A stretch of DNA of 64,000 nucleotides, taken from the NCBI GenBank assembly GCA_019188255.1, contig JAETXT010000005.1, positions 5,890,001-5,954,000 on the forward strand, read 5' to 3'. Source of the DNA: Verticillium longisporum (lineage: Eukaryota > Ascomycota > Sordariomycetes > Glomerellales > Plectosphaerellaceae). The notes beneath the pieces are model-generated. The model had not been told where the DNA came from, did not search any database, and saw only the letters and a list, made by a program, of their open reading frames with translations. A program made the translations under genes and the position numbers. Of the stretch, positions 44,510 to 56,169 are shown in pieces (within the stretch, counting starts at the first letter, position 1; every line of letters begins with the position of its first letter).

Positions 44510-45495
44510 CTCTTGGGCTACTTTGGCTTGTATCGAGGTGACTCGAGTAGACGAAGGCCGAATAAAGTCGAGCAGGTTGGCGAGAACAACCCCCGCATGG
44601 ACTGAGGGGTATGCCGGCTTGGTTAAATGGACTGTTGATCACGCAGCTCAAGAGTGTCATTTTGAGCGAAGGTTGGGGGTCATCCGTGCCCCTGGCCATG
44701 CCCAATGGAGCGCTAAACGGATATTCTACTCAAATTTGAACTGGCTGCAGCAGCTGCAAGCAGTCAACCACGACGCTAGATCCTACTCCCCCAATTCGAC
44801 AGTGCACTCGGCGCAGCCCTCAGGGGTCACCCTGCCCTTCATACGACGATTTGCTAGCGTACGATCTTCGTCGTTCATTGACCTGCATGCCCAACTGCAC
44901 AGCACCCTGAAACATCCAATGAAGCCAGCGCTAAATATCGCCAAGGCAGGAGAGGATCCAGCACTCGCGACATCTTGCTCTGGTTAGAGACCAGCTGGCC
45001 TATTCCAAGTACAGCAATGCGGGTCTGTTTATTTCTCGTCACTCGCGGCGCCTGATTCGTTGTCTTGTTAACACGGATGACACTAAATATGCAGTTGGGT
45101 CGCCCGCCTGCATGCTGGTTTTGTGACCAACAGATTGGCCTTACACACTCCGTTGAAACAGCTACACCAAAAACGAGTAGTGTGAGAGTGTAAGTATCAG
45201 ATCATCGACATTGAGGACCACCTGATGTCGCATTTCGATTGGCGCGCCTTGACGATCCTCTTCGAGAAAGGTCTTCCGACTAAATCGATCTCGATCGAGC
45301 TTAGTCCATGACGACCGACCGTCTCTGGACATTAATAGGTGTGCGGGAAAGAGTGCATCCCATGAGAGCGATTCACCAACGTTGCTTCGCGATCAAACGC
45401 TCCATAATAACCAAGACTTTCATGGAGAGCAGAGGGTGACGGAAACCCTCGCGCACCCACAAAATTCAGGAAAATGTCAAAAATATTGTTCGCAA
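44510..45495. other. intergenic, no gene recognised
   Basis: About 1 kb upstream of the methyltransferase start. It is the presumed promoter region. No genes or repeats are seen. Confidence 0.45.
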
Positions 45496-45560
45496 GGTCC
45501 AACCAGGAATCGAACCTGGGCTGGCGGAATCAGAATCCGCAGTCATAACCATTACTGGAT
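45496..45560 (-). tRNA. tRNA-Gln(CTG)-like gene with disrupted 5' half
   Basis: On the minus strand the 3' three-quarters of a tRNA is intact. The anticodon arm is GCGGA-TTCTGAT-TCCGC with anticodon CTG (45532-45530), and the T arm is CCAGG-TTCGATT-CCTGG. The 3' acceptor strand TTGGACC ends at 45496, and a TTTT tract lies just downstream. The 5' side is defective. The bases before TAATGGTTATGACT read TATCCAG, matching the acceptor at only about five positions, and the D stem is incomplete. A second D-arm-like segment (GTGGTCTAATGGT) lies 63 bp upstream. Probably a pseudogene or split copy. Confidence 0.6.
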
Positions 45561-45617
45561 AGGGGTTAGTGGATCATGCCGCTGGAGAGGGCGAGTGATT
45601 GAGACGTACGACCATTA
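45548..45617. repeat. 7-bp direct repeat flanking a 56-bp insert in the tRNA-Gln region
   Basis: ACCATTA occurs at 45548-45554 and 45611-45617 (TAATGGT in the tRNA sense), separated by 56 bp unrelated to a tRNA. The outer copy sits in a GTGGTCTAATGGT context resembling an intact D arm. Confidence 0.55.
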
Positions 45618-45626
45618 GACCACTTT

Positions 45627-48004
45627 CTGGCTGGGTGGAAGCCGGCGTTTTTGGCTATCGTCATGTTTGCACAATCAAAGCTCCACGTGATCAAGTGTTC
45701 GCGAATTGCCAAACCAAGATCGAGCAGAGTGTTTCGCTCGCGTGGTAGTCGAATATTGAATGATAAAAAAAAATCTATCACGATGATCCTACGTCGCTTC
45801 TGGATATGATCCCAACCACGCGAGTAAGCTGGTTTCTACATATACCAACCTTGAGGCTAACCGCTTTGTTCACGGTAGAAGACGTGATATCTTTCATTGA
45901 GACACATGCATTCCTTGAAATTCTTCTTTCGAAAGGAATCCTTTCAAAGCATTCGAAGATGTCGAGTAGAACGGCACACTGCTCCTAGCAACTATAAAAC
46001 GCTAGCATACCCTATTCAGCTGTCTAGTCTAATTTGACAGGGACTAGAAATCTTGAGATGATGATGGGATTTTGAAGTCAGGATTTCTGAAGTTATTGGA
46101 TTTCAGATGGCTTTGGTTGACCCTCTTTTGCATGCGACTCCCTCGAAATCTGTTGAGGTGTTTTCAGCCTCTGTTGTGTCTTACAATCCGTTGGGGAAAG
46201 TGCTTTACGGAACAGTACAAGTCCTGACTGCAAAGCGAGCATCTGCATTGGTCGGAGTCTGCACTCAAGGGAAGCATACTCATCTCACTAGCCAAAGTAG
46301 GGTACATTGGGGTCTCACGCGCGTGTTTTGCCATTCCCCAATGCTATCATGGGTACACAGGCAACCAGCAGTCGCAACACGTGCGCGCAGCTTCTCCAGA
46401 TCATCAGAAACAGCATGCAAGGAGGCACCTGCGGAGCCAAGAGACAGGGGGCTGGATAGGGGCTGGGAACTATAGGGGCGCGTAAATAAGGGCTGCGGAC
46501 GGCCATAACCCAGGTGCCTTCGTACCTCATACGTAAAGGTTGACTGTGGAAATCACCTGCGAAAGGCCTCTTCGCTCTGCTCATCCCCACGCTCTGACAC
46601 AATAGCATATGTCCATGGATACTTGCAGCCGTTGCTTCACAATCCCGACGATAACGAATCTCGGATTGGTGGTCAGGCCCCCAACCTTAACATGATCGTG
46701 ATTCTCGTGACTGGCAGGCGTGGAGCCGATGTAGGTCTCAGTATTTACTTCTTCCACAGGAAATAGCAGTGCAGGTGTTTTCTTTCCCCCCGACGTATCC
46801 GCATGTTTTGGTATCAGAAATTTGTGTAAAAAATTGAGCTGTGTTCTACATCAATGTAGAGCAAATACTTCCTCGTACGTCCCTGTTTGCATGCAATACT
46901 GTGCTTGTCTTAAACGATTATTCTTCCCAACAAGTCTCCTGTTATCCCCACCACCATCAACTTGATACTCTGGCGGTCAAAGTTCTTTAAGTCGTCAATG
47001 TCTATCCAGATACCCACGCGCTGTCATTGCTTTTCACCTGCCTTGATAGATAGGCACTATTCAGCCCAAACAAAGCTGGATTTTCCGTGGTCCGCTTTCA
47101 TACGCGAAGTCGCAAGCGACCACGACGCTGATTTGTACGATAGCCACAGGCAAATGCCGTCCGACCTGATCGACACTTCCCTATCTTGATCTTCATCTCC
47201 GACATCCGTAGAGCCGTGCCTCGTCTACCTCACAGGATGGTGCAGGATAGAAACGGTATCGAGCTGAGCCGGTTCATGTGAATTCCGACAATATCAAGCG
47301 AATGATTAGACTCTGAACAGCCCGTGCATTTCTCCGGGCGCCCTTTGGCCTTCTCTCAAGAGGGGAATCCTCTCACTTTCCAAGGAAGAGTCGGCACCAA
47401 CATGGCAAGCGCCGGAGTCGCGTCAAGCCGAAGGTCTCTTCCTTTGACCCAGTTGGAGGGACATTCCCCACATGACTCCGTTATGGACTCAATGTCTCAC
47501 CTGGCTGCTTGTCCGCTACGCCACGGGCATATGAGCTGGGTGTCAATGACGCTTCCCCAGATTGCGATCATGGTAGGTCGCCGTCCGGCACATTTCCAAT
47601 CCGTGCCTAGGGAGAGGATGCAGCCAATGGTAGACGAGGTGAATCAAATACCGCTGTTGTGCCGTCCAGTGCCGCCTCCACGGATCACTCGTATCCGGCG
47701 CTAGTACCTGGACCCCTGGCCCGGACTGGCAAGCAACAGTAGACTGAACACCAAACCCTGGCTAATGCAGGTTGGAATTAGGCATGTGGTCGTACAAGTC
47801 CGCTTCGAGACTTGGGTGTCTCCAAAATCTTGCTCTGTCTTGGGCGAGCTAAAATGATCGCAAATCAGTCTGGGAGCCTGACCGGCGTTGAGCTGGACTC
47901 ATAAGCAACACGTTGCTCGCCTTCCTTCCGTGAGTGAATACTTGCACTACGCCATACTTTTCCTCCTCTACCTACCTCAGTATCCATTTCTCAAGCCGTT
48001 CAAA
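45627..48004. other. intergenic, no gene recognised
   Basis: About 2.4 kb. The longest frame (46107-46475, 122 codons) lacks motifs and a convincing start. No repeats, RNA genes or transposon ends are seen. The right end has a C/T-rich leader before 48005. Confidence 0.45.
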
Positions 48005-49042
48005 ATGCACAGCAAGACAATCGCGCTCGCCATGGTAGCTGCTAGCAGCGTTGCTGCTCAGCGACCCACAGACACCCCCATCTGCGATTACTACACAACA
48101 GCTCTGCTCAAGGATAACACGGCAGAGAACCAGTACACTCTGCTGACGCTTCTCGTTAACACAGTGGTCATTGGAAACTGTGAGGCTTCTTTGCGCCTTC
48201 ATCTACGGGTATCGGATAGCTGATATGTATAGACACCGAGCCAAACACTGGCGTCGCAGTCCCTGGAATCTTGGCCAAGGGAGACTTCATGGGCACCTCT
48301 GTGAACCTCTTGCCTTATTTCAATGGCGATCTTGCCTCTACAAACCGTGGTGGTGAAAAGGGCGAGTCTGTTAACTTCCTCGACGGCGGTGGTGCCGCTC
48401 CCCTGATGGAGAACAAGCCTGCCAACTCGGACAAGTCTAGGCAACAGTAAGTCAAGACCCCACCCGGCTTCTACACACCCGCCATTTCTGACAAGTGGGT
48501 GTTCCAGCTTCCTCCTCACGCATCTCTATCAGTTCTTTGGCTCACTACTCGGCTGCTCCGAGTACTCAATGCCCGGCTTCCCTGCCTACGGAGGTGATGC
48601 CTCTATGTACGAGGTGCACAAGTTCATGGACCTCGACCCTTCGGAGACGGGCTACTTTATTCAACAAGTTGCCCTCGCCGCCGAATCATTCGGTGTCGCT
48701 AAGGACGACATCACTGCTGTTGGCAAGGCCCTGACCGGCCTTTTCAACTTCAAGTGCTTGCCCGCTGCTGAGGTCATCCCAGGCCAAGGCAAGCAGCTAC
48801 AGTCGATCTGCATCGCTGAGGATTGTCCCGAAGCCAAGGATGCCCAGTGCGATTTGTACAAGGGCGCTGTCGCCCCCGAGCCCGCTCACGGTGGCAGCAA
48901 CGCTACTATGACCTCATCTACTCCCACCAGCGGCGCAACGGGCCAGCCTACCACTGTTCCCACTGATATTCCCGGTGGCGCCGCGTCCAACTCCATCAGT
49001 CTGATCGCTCTCGCCGGAGCCTTCGTTGCATTCATGATTTGA
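48005..49042 (+). CDS. secreted GPI-anchored protein with truncated-globin-like segment
   Basis: Three exons, 48005-48179, 48233-48446, 48508-49042; 307 residues. Residues 1-18 are a signal peptide (IALAMVAASSVAAQ). The last about 25 residues are hydrophobic (SLIALAGAFVAFMI) after a small-residue site and a Ser/Thr-rich stretch, the layout of a GPI-anchored wall protein. The core (VNLLPYFNGDLA, VNFLDGGGAAP, FLLTHLYQFFGSLLGCSE, YGGDASMYEVHKFMDLD) is a widespread fungal family. The block YGGDASMYEVH...FGVAKDDITAVGKAL resembles the E-F-H region of group I truncated globins, with His in the place of the proximal heme ligand. This comparison is mine and is inference. Pairs of cysteines suggest disulphides. 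Its function is not known. Confidence 0.85.
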
Positions 49043-49407
49043 ATCTAAGCTGGAAAACATCTGGTTAGGAACACATCGAGTACTGGATACTGGGTATCCA
49101 TTTAATAATCAACCATTATCTATTGAAAATCGGGCCTCTGGTCCTTGTAGTTCTTGGATAATAAAGAAGCAGACATGGCGTTCTTCTTAAAAGCTTCCAG
49201 ACTGTATGTTAAAAGCACATGATGTACACTATGCCAATGTGGTGAGGGCTTCAGCTACGTGAGGTAGAAGCGTGACCGGACCTGTTCAAGTGAATCAACA
49301 TATTCCACGACACTTTAACAGCACTTAGATGGCCGCGAGAACGAGCTTCGCGATATTGGAAACCGTCATACATTGCAAACTACATCCATGACTACCAACA
49401 GCTTGTG
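49043..49407. other. convergent 3' intergenic region
   Basis: 365 bp between convergent stops, with 3' UTRs only. No gene is seen. Confidence 0.5.
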
Positions 49408-49885
49408 TTAGGCCAGAGCGGTCTTTGCACCTTCCGGGTCATGTGCTTCGACTTCAATCTCAACTTTAAGATTGGGGCTTGAAAGTCCAGCGACTACAAT
49501 TCCGGTGAGAATCGGGGAATGATTAGGCATCCATTTCCGTGTCAGATTGACATAGGCTGCAATCGACTCAGGATTGAGCTCGAGAACATAAAGTCGCACC
49601 TTGAACACCTGAGACCACCCTTGACCACCCGCGTCACGTAAGTTGACATCGACGTTTTTGAACGCATTCTCGAGTTGGGAACTAAATTCGTCCGGCACTT
49701 CGCCAGTGATATGATCCCAGCCGCCTAGAGCGATCAGTCGTGTTTAGGGTAGTGATGACGGTGGCGCACTTACACTGTCCGGAGCATTCGATGCGATCAT
49801 TGATACGCACGGCTTGGCTGTAGTTTATTTGTTCGAGGAGACGAATCCCATGGTCGGCATATGAGTAGTACTTCAGGTGTGACAT
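49408..49885 (-). CDS. Rid-family (YjgF/YER057c/UK114-like) protein
   Basis: Two exons, 49885-49774 and 49724-49408 (intron GTAAGT...CTCTAG, 49 nt), joining as ECSGQ-CGWDHITGEVPDEF; 142 residues. Start at 49885 (CAACCATGTCA). The Rid fold signature is clear: SQAVRINDRIECSGQ, QLENAFKNVDVNLRDAG, VFKVRLYVLEL and LKVEIEVEA. The Arg that true RidA imine deaminases use in the P-x-R segment is replaced in NHSPILTGIVVAGL. So it is probably not a canonical 2-iminopropanoate deaminase but one of the other Rid subfamilies, whose substrates are mostly unknown. Confidence 0.88.
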
Positions 49886-52800
49886 GGTTGAGATCATCGG
49901 AACGGCGGAGACTCGGTAATGGGTAAACCTCAGTGGAGCCGAGGATTGGGAGCAAGACGACAAAAAATGCAGAAAGTGTCGCGCTGGGAAGTGAATATCA
50001 CGTCGATGAGGATGAAGAACTACAGTCTTTGAACAAGCGAAACCGCTGCTTTTGTAGCTTTGCCAAGTTTCACATCGTCACCTACTACATCTTCAGACAC
50101 GATGGTCGCCGATGGTGATGCCGGACATGGTGGGGTCCCGGTGCGGGCGGCTGGTATCAGTCGGGCTGAATGGCATCCGGCGCCTAACTCAAAGAGGAAA
50201 ATGCAGGCCTTATAGGATCGGAGTGATGAATGACCAACATCGCGCGCATTTTCCGCATTGGGCCACTTTGTCTGCTTACGAAGACCCCACGACAAGATTG
50301 CCAAAGCCCTTCAGCAGTGGTGGCGCGGAATCAGTGGTTAGTGATCATAGATTGCAGCATGGTGGCTTGCAAGTGTCGGATCATCTTCGCAGGGGTGATC
50401 TCTTCCTGACTCCCACCATAAAGCAACCGGGATAAGGTGCTACAGTCATGCCCAGTGTGCGCATGTTGGCTTCGCGTTCTTTTCCCAGGCTCGTTTCGTG
50501 ATTGAGGACGTACCTAACGGACTCAAGCTTAGGCAAAGCACCTAGTATGTGATTCTGTCACATTTCCATGATTAATATCATAGCCTTTACTTTGCCTCGG
50601 AATGTATTCTGTGGTAGCAAGCTCTTTTCTTCAGAGCGGCTCATGTCTTTTTCGAAGTGTGACGTTTACAATCTGTACGGCCATCGACTTCATTGCATCG
50701 AGTCCGCCGACCCCTGGGGAGTTAGTCACCTTGGTTCGGCCCCTTGGGAAACTGTCAGTGTGTGGTTTGGAGCAGAGTGAAGAGGTCTTCCACACGTGGT
50801 CCGCAGGCAATAGATAATAGGTATGGGGTTGTAATACATCTGAATTCTGGCCCTCCGCAGTCCTTATATATACGTTCTCGTAGCCCTTAGCCCCTGACTA
50901 GCCCCCTGTGCCGTGGCTCCGCAGGGGTCTCCTGACACATTCTGAGAATGACGAACACTGCAGACTAGAACAAGGAATCAACAAAAAGCAGCGGATGTTC
51001 GAAAGACGGTTAAGGTTCGGATCTTAGTTGTGCTTTGACAACATACCCAGTTGCCTTTGAACGTCCTCGCTCTGGTAGATGGCAATGGCGTTCTACTGTC
51101 TAGAATAACTCAAGAGAATACCTTCTGGCCTGACTACTGACAGTCTTTCTCTTGATCGCTGTCAGAGATTTGGCTTAGATGTGTGGCTGAATGGATTCAT
51201 GACATCCTCAGCCCGGAACCTGCCGCTTTATATGAGCTGCTGGACTATTGTGCTGCACGAGTTGTCGCCGCGTCATGCCTCTAATTCTTTCTAAGGAGTG
51301 TCAATAGTTCAAAAAAAAAAGTATTCTTTATGGCCATGTGAGGCACATTCCCAGGTGCGTCGGAGAGCTCGGATGTACCAACAGAGAAGGCAGTGATCAA
51401 TGTGGAACTGGGTCACGCCGACATGAGTCCGTATATGGCGAGTCAACATGCTGGACAGCAGAAGCTACCGAATGAAGCGAGGCCAGAATTTATGTGCCCC
51501 ATCGCGCATCGCAACCGCGACTTGCAAGGCCTATGCCATGGTACCGAAACAGATGCGGTAGCGTACCCACTTCACAATCAAGGATCCGATGAACAGACCG
51601 GCAAACTCGGGTGCCCAAGAGCTGAAGTTGCTAGCCCAACGGTATGGTGGATCCCAAGGATGTGGGATCAAGGATGTCCCACTTGATTTGTTAAGGTATC
51701 GTCGACTGGCGTTGTGTACACTGCAAAGAATTGTAAATGACTTTCTACATGCTGTCGGGGCAAGGCCGTGCTAACAGGACTGTTGGAGCGCAAGGCTCCT
51801 CAGCTGAAACTCAGCAGCCCAAATTCTCATCTGAAATGGCATGACAAACGAATAGGAGATGGTCGCGCACGCATCAGATCATGGACCTCGGGGCTGAAGC
51901 CAGATTCCCGCACACTAAAAACTGAAAGACTCCCTACGTATCCGGCGCCAGCGAGTCAGACCAGTCCATGATGGGGCCTGTTTGCCCCACTTGCTGGCAT
52001 CGGTGACTGCGACTGCCACTGGGTTGCAGGTCAGGTGCTGTTCCACATTCTGTAAGTGGCTTGAAACAAGGAGGCGATATTGGTATGTCGCTTACCATGG
52101 AAGAAGAGCTCAGGTTCCCTGTGATGGCTTGTTGTTCAATTGCTGGCTCAGCGCGTGACACCGTGATCCCCATTTCCCGCGTGTCGCCCAACAACAACAC
52201 GCTGGCCGCTGCAAAGTTCTGAGCCCACTGATTTGCTTCGCCTGTTAACAAGTTGACGTCGGAACATAAGTTTCCATCCAGGAGAGAAGCTAAAATAGCA
52301 GAACCCCAGAGCGCTCATCGTGTCTCTTGTGTCTCTGGTCCGCCGAGGGGTTATAAAGCGGATAACTTATCAATCTTTCGATGTTGTGGGGTATGTATGC
52401 GAATGGGTGATGGCCAGGTTTTCAGTGTCCGAATGAGGGAACAAGATGCGCCACGCGCCAAAGCTGAACATTGGCTATGTACGTTGGAGTGTATGTTACT
52501 GCATTCCGGTCTGCACTGGGCCTCGGGGGTAGCGTGAAGTGTGGACGAACGCGCACCAGAGCTGTTGCTGTTGAGGCACGATTAATCTCTCTGCACGCCT
52601 ACGCTCTATGCACGTACAGTCCATATCTCTCTCCCATCGGTATAGGTTGTTGGATTCGCCTCGCCTCAACACATGAGGCACACCAGCCAGGAGGAACCGA
52701 ACGAGGCAAAAATGGCGGCAGGATCCGAGCTGATACGTATGAGAGGGCAGACGCACAGGAAAAGGTGGCTGACATCTCAAGTTGGCTCCGGTCTAGGCAA

Positions 52801-54031
52801 ATAGCTTCATCCATGTCACCACGTCACCTGCCGGCATTGCGAAAGCAACATGGCTTGTAAGGCGTCGACTATGCAGATACTCGTTCCAATCGCCAGCGCT
52901 CTAGCCCCGCAAGATCGCCACGACTACCCCACATGAACCTCCGCACACCAAGCCTCAACGGCACCAACGAGTCGACGATGTGCACAATGTCTGGTGTTTT
53001 AGCGGTAGTTAGCGTGCATGACAAGCTTTCAAGCCGCCCGCTTGTTATTGTTGGTGGTGGCATTCACTTGGCCAGTGGCATTCACTTGTCAGTGGCATTC
53101 ACCTGGTGGCAGGTGGCTCGTGCACCCAGTGCCTCCCAAAGCGTAGTGCCAGACACCCTCCTGCCCTGTAGAATAGCTACAGAAGACACACAACTTTCTT
53201 CCGCACTTTACCTCCTCCAACAGTTATGCAGCCAGTCCACGTCAAAACGGCCGGTGATTAGCTCCGTCCCCGCACAACACGACACCCACAGTTTCGAGCT
53301 AGTCGGCAGAACGGCATCCCTCAGATCATCATCTGAGCGAGTGATTCAGCGGACTCCGACAATTCGCTGCGGCTGTCAGCTCACTCCAATGTGGTCACCG
53401 CTTCAACCCGTCTGGATTCTCGCGGTCTCCGGTGAGAGAGTTCGGCCCTAACCACTACCTGAACGTAACACCGGTTACACGCTGACGTTGGCGACCCGCG
53501 CAAGTCTCGAAAGGCCCGAATATGACTGAAGCCCACGGTGTGATCGCGTGGGAAAGAAAAATCCTCCGGGCCACCGAGAATGCGGTTCCCTGAGACCAAG
53601 TAAGTCTGTTGCCAACCCCCGGCAAGAGCCCCCCCATGGTGTCTGGTCTTCTCCACGAGGCTTACGCCGTCGTTACGAAGGGGCCCCAGCCAGACTACCC
53701 CGGCATGCAGCTTCTCCATCGTCCCCTCCATCTATTCCCCGGCTTAGCGGGTGGCGCCAGGCGAAAGGCGCATGGCTGGTTGGCGAGTTACCCGGATTGG
53801 AGTGTTAGCTGACCACGAAGAGATCGAACATGTCATAGAGCTACTGCCTCGAGTCAACCTCTGTTACCCGAGCTCAAGCTCCTGACGGATGGAGCTCTTG
53901 TGGTTATAAAGGCTACAGCACCGCCGTTAGCTAATACCTACTTGGCCAGGCAACCCTGAAATCGACTTCTACACAAACCGAAGTGCTCTTTCCAACCCAG
54001 ATCCCACAGCACTGGTTGACACCGTCTCACC
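49886..54031. other. long intergenic region, no gene recognised
   Basis: About 4.1 kb between divergently read genes. Open frames reach 172 codons (52933-53451), but none has a family motif, codon bias like its neighbours or workable splice pairs. A short tandem repeat lies at 53056-53105. The last 150 bp form the leader of the sugar transporter. A long promoter for the transporter is possible. Confidence 0.45.
53056..53105 (+). repeat. three-copy short tandem repeat
   Basis: The unit GTGGCATTCACTTG occurs three times with 17-18 bp spacing (third copy ends CACCTG). No function is evident. Confidence 0.7.
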
Positions 54032-55851
54032 ATGACGTCTGCAATTCGCCGATTGTCGGTGGTACACGACGAAACCGAAGGCAAAGCTTGGCCAGCCATT
54101 GTCATTGGCTTGTTTGTTGCCTTCGGCGGTATTCTGTTTGGGTCCGTACTGACTCCTCGCACGTGTGAACCTAAACTATCTGGGGTATCGACTGACGCTT
54201 GATTCAGATATGACACAGGTACCATCGCCGGCATTATGGCCATGCCCTACTGGAAGACCACGTTTTCGACAGGCTACCGCAATACCCAAGGTGAGCTTGA
54301 TGTCTCATCGTCCCAGGCCTCAGCTGTCGTATCTATCCTTTCGGCTGGTACCTTTTTCGGTGCTTTGTCTTCGCCTCTCTTCGCCGACTACATCGGACGT
54401 CGCCTCGCGCTTGTCGCCTCGTCTGTCATTTTCATCTTGGGTGTGATTCTTCAGACGATAGCTACCAATTTGCCTCCCTTCCTGGCTGGAAGATTCTTCG
54501 CCGGCTTCGGAGTCGGTGTGTTGTCCGCTGTGGTGCCGCTGTACCAGTCTGAAACTGCTCCGAAATGGATCAGAGGTGCCATCGTCGGCGCCTACCAGCT
54601 CGCCATCACAATTGGCTTGCTGCTAGCCGCCATTGTGGATTACTCTACCAAAGATCGAAATGACACGGGCTCTTATCGTATTCCCATCGCTATTCAGTTT
54701 GCTTGGGCCCTGATCCTCATCGGCGGTATGCTTGTCTTGCCCGAGACGCCTCGCTACCTCATCAAGAAGGGCCAGTTGGATAAGGCTGCGAATGCGCTGA
54801 GCAGACTGCGCAGGCTGCCTTCCGATGCGCCTTCGATTCAAACAGAGCTACATGAGATTGTTGCCAACCACGAATTCGAGATGTCTCTTGGCAAGAGTAG
54901 CTACATCGACTGCTTCCGAGGTCACATGATCAAGCGGCAATTAACTGGGATGGGATTGCAAGCCCTCCAGCAGCTCACTGGCATCAACTTCATCTTCTAC
55001 TATGGCACTCAGTACGTACAAATCAGGCAGTGGATATAGCGTAGACGGCTCTGACACAAGGCCTGCAGGTACTTCAAAAACTCCGGCATCAATAACGCAT
55101 TCACAATCCAGATGATTACGTCGAGTATCAACGTTGTGTCTACCCTTCCTGGTCTATATGCCGTTGACAAATTTGGTCGTCGACCTCTGCTTCTGTGGGG
55201 CGCTGTGGGCATGTGCATAAGCCAGCTGCTTGTAGCAGTCCTGGGCACAACCACCACTGGCCAGGACTCATCTGGGAACATCATCGTCCATAATGTCGAT
55301 GCGCAGAAGGCTGGCATTGCTTTCGTCTGTATTTACATCTTCTTCTTTGCTTCGACTTGGGGTCCTCTCGCATGGGTCGTAACGGGCGAAATTTTCCCCT
55401 TGAAGTTCCGCGCCAGGAGTTTGAGTATCACCACGGCCACCAACGTAAGTTTTGCGATTCCTAGCAATGACTACTGATCTCATGTGCTAACTCGTATGAA
55501 TAGTGGCTTCTCAACTGGGCCATTGCCTATTCGACCCCCTACTTGGTCAACTATGGCCCGGGTAATGCCAACCTGCAGTCTAAGATCTTCTTCATCTGGT
55601 TCGGGTGCTGCTTCATCTGCATCGCCTTCGTCTACTTTTTCATCTACGAGACCAAGGGGCTGTCCCTAGAGGAGGTAGACGAGCTTTACAACGAGGTTTC
55701 TTCGGCTCGCATGAGTGCTGGATGGAGGCCCAAGACCACGTTCCTTCAGCGCCAGAGCGTCGCGCAACAGGGTGGAGTCCAGAATGGCGATGAAAAGGGA
55801 GACGCGGCGCACCATCACGACAAGCGCTCTGTTGAGAGAGACAGCGTCTGA
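54032..55851 (+). CDS. MFS hexose transporter (fungal high-affinity glucose transporter type)
   Basis: Four exons, 54032-54141, 54208-55011, 55069-55444, 55504-55851; 545 residues with twelve predicted membrane helices. Sugar-porter signatures are in order: FGGILFGYDTG in helix 1, ADYIGRR between helices 2 and 3, PETPRYLIKKG before the central loop and LQQLTGINFIFYYG in helix 7. These are followed by DKFGRRP between helices 8 and 9 and YETKGLSLEEVDELY after helix 12. The cytosolic tail is about 60 residues, polar and His-rich. The first donor is GTCCGT, which is weak, but it joins the frame as LFG-YDTG exactly. It resembles fungal glucose uptake and sensing proteins (Hxt/Rco3-like). Substrate and affinity are inferred from family only. 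The 4-kb upstream gap may hold its regulatory DNA. Confidence 0.93.
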
Positions 55852-56169
55852 ACGTAACGACAAAGCCATGGCCAAGAGCCCACCCAGTCGCGCTCATTTC
55901 AAGGCCAGTCCTTCCACATTGGGCACGATTGATTGAGCTTCACCTGTAATAGTTTTAGTCGGGATATGAATCATGGCACTTTCTTCAGTACTTACTACTC
56001 AGATGTTTATAATGATAATCACGTCCAGCAACATTTGTGTAGCCATCGAATTTTCCATGCGGTTTATTGTTAGCTATTTTGAAATACATCCATTCTACGC
56101 GCCTTCGCTATTTGGCGTGGACGGTTGAGTCGCACACTGCGCAATCTTGCAAATTCATTGAGTGAAATA
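55852..56169. other. convergent 3' intergenic region
   Basis: 318 bp between convergent stops. AT-rich 3' UTR sequence; no gene. Confidence 0.5.

Noticed and set aside
52933..53451. 172-codon open frame as a gene
   Set aside because: No recognisable domain, poor start context and a short tandem repeat inside; it looks like chance.
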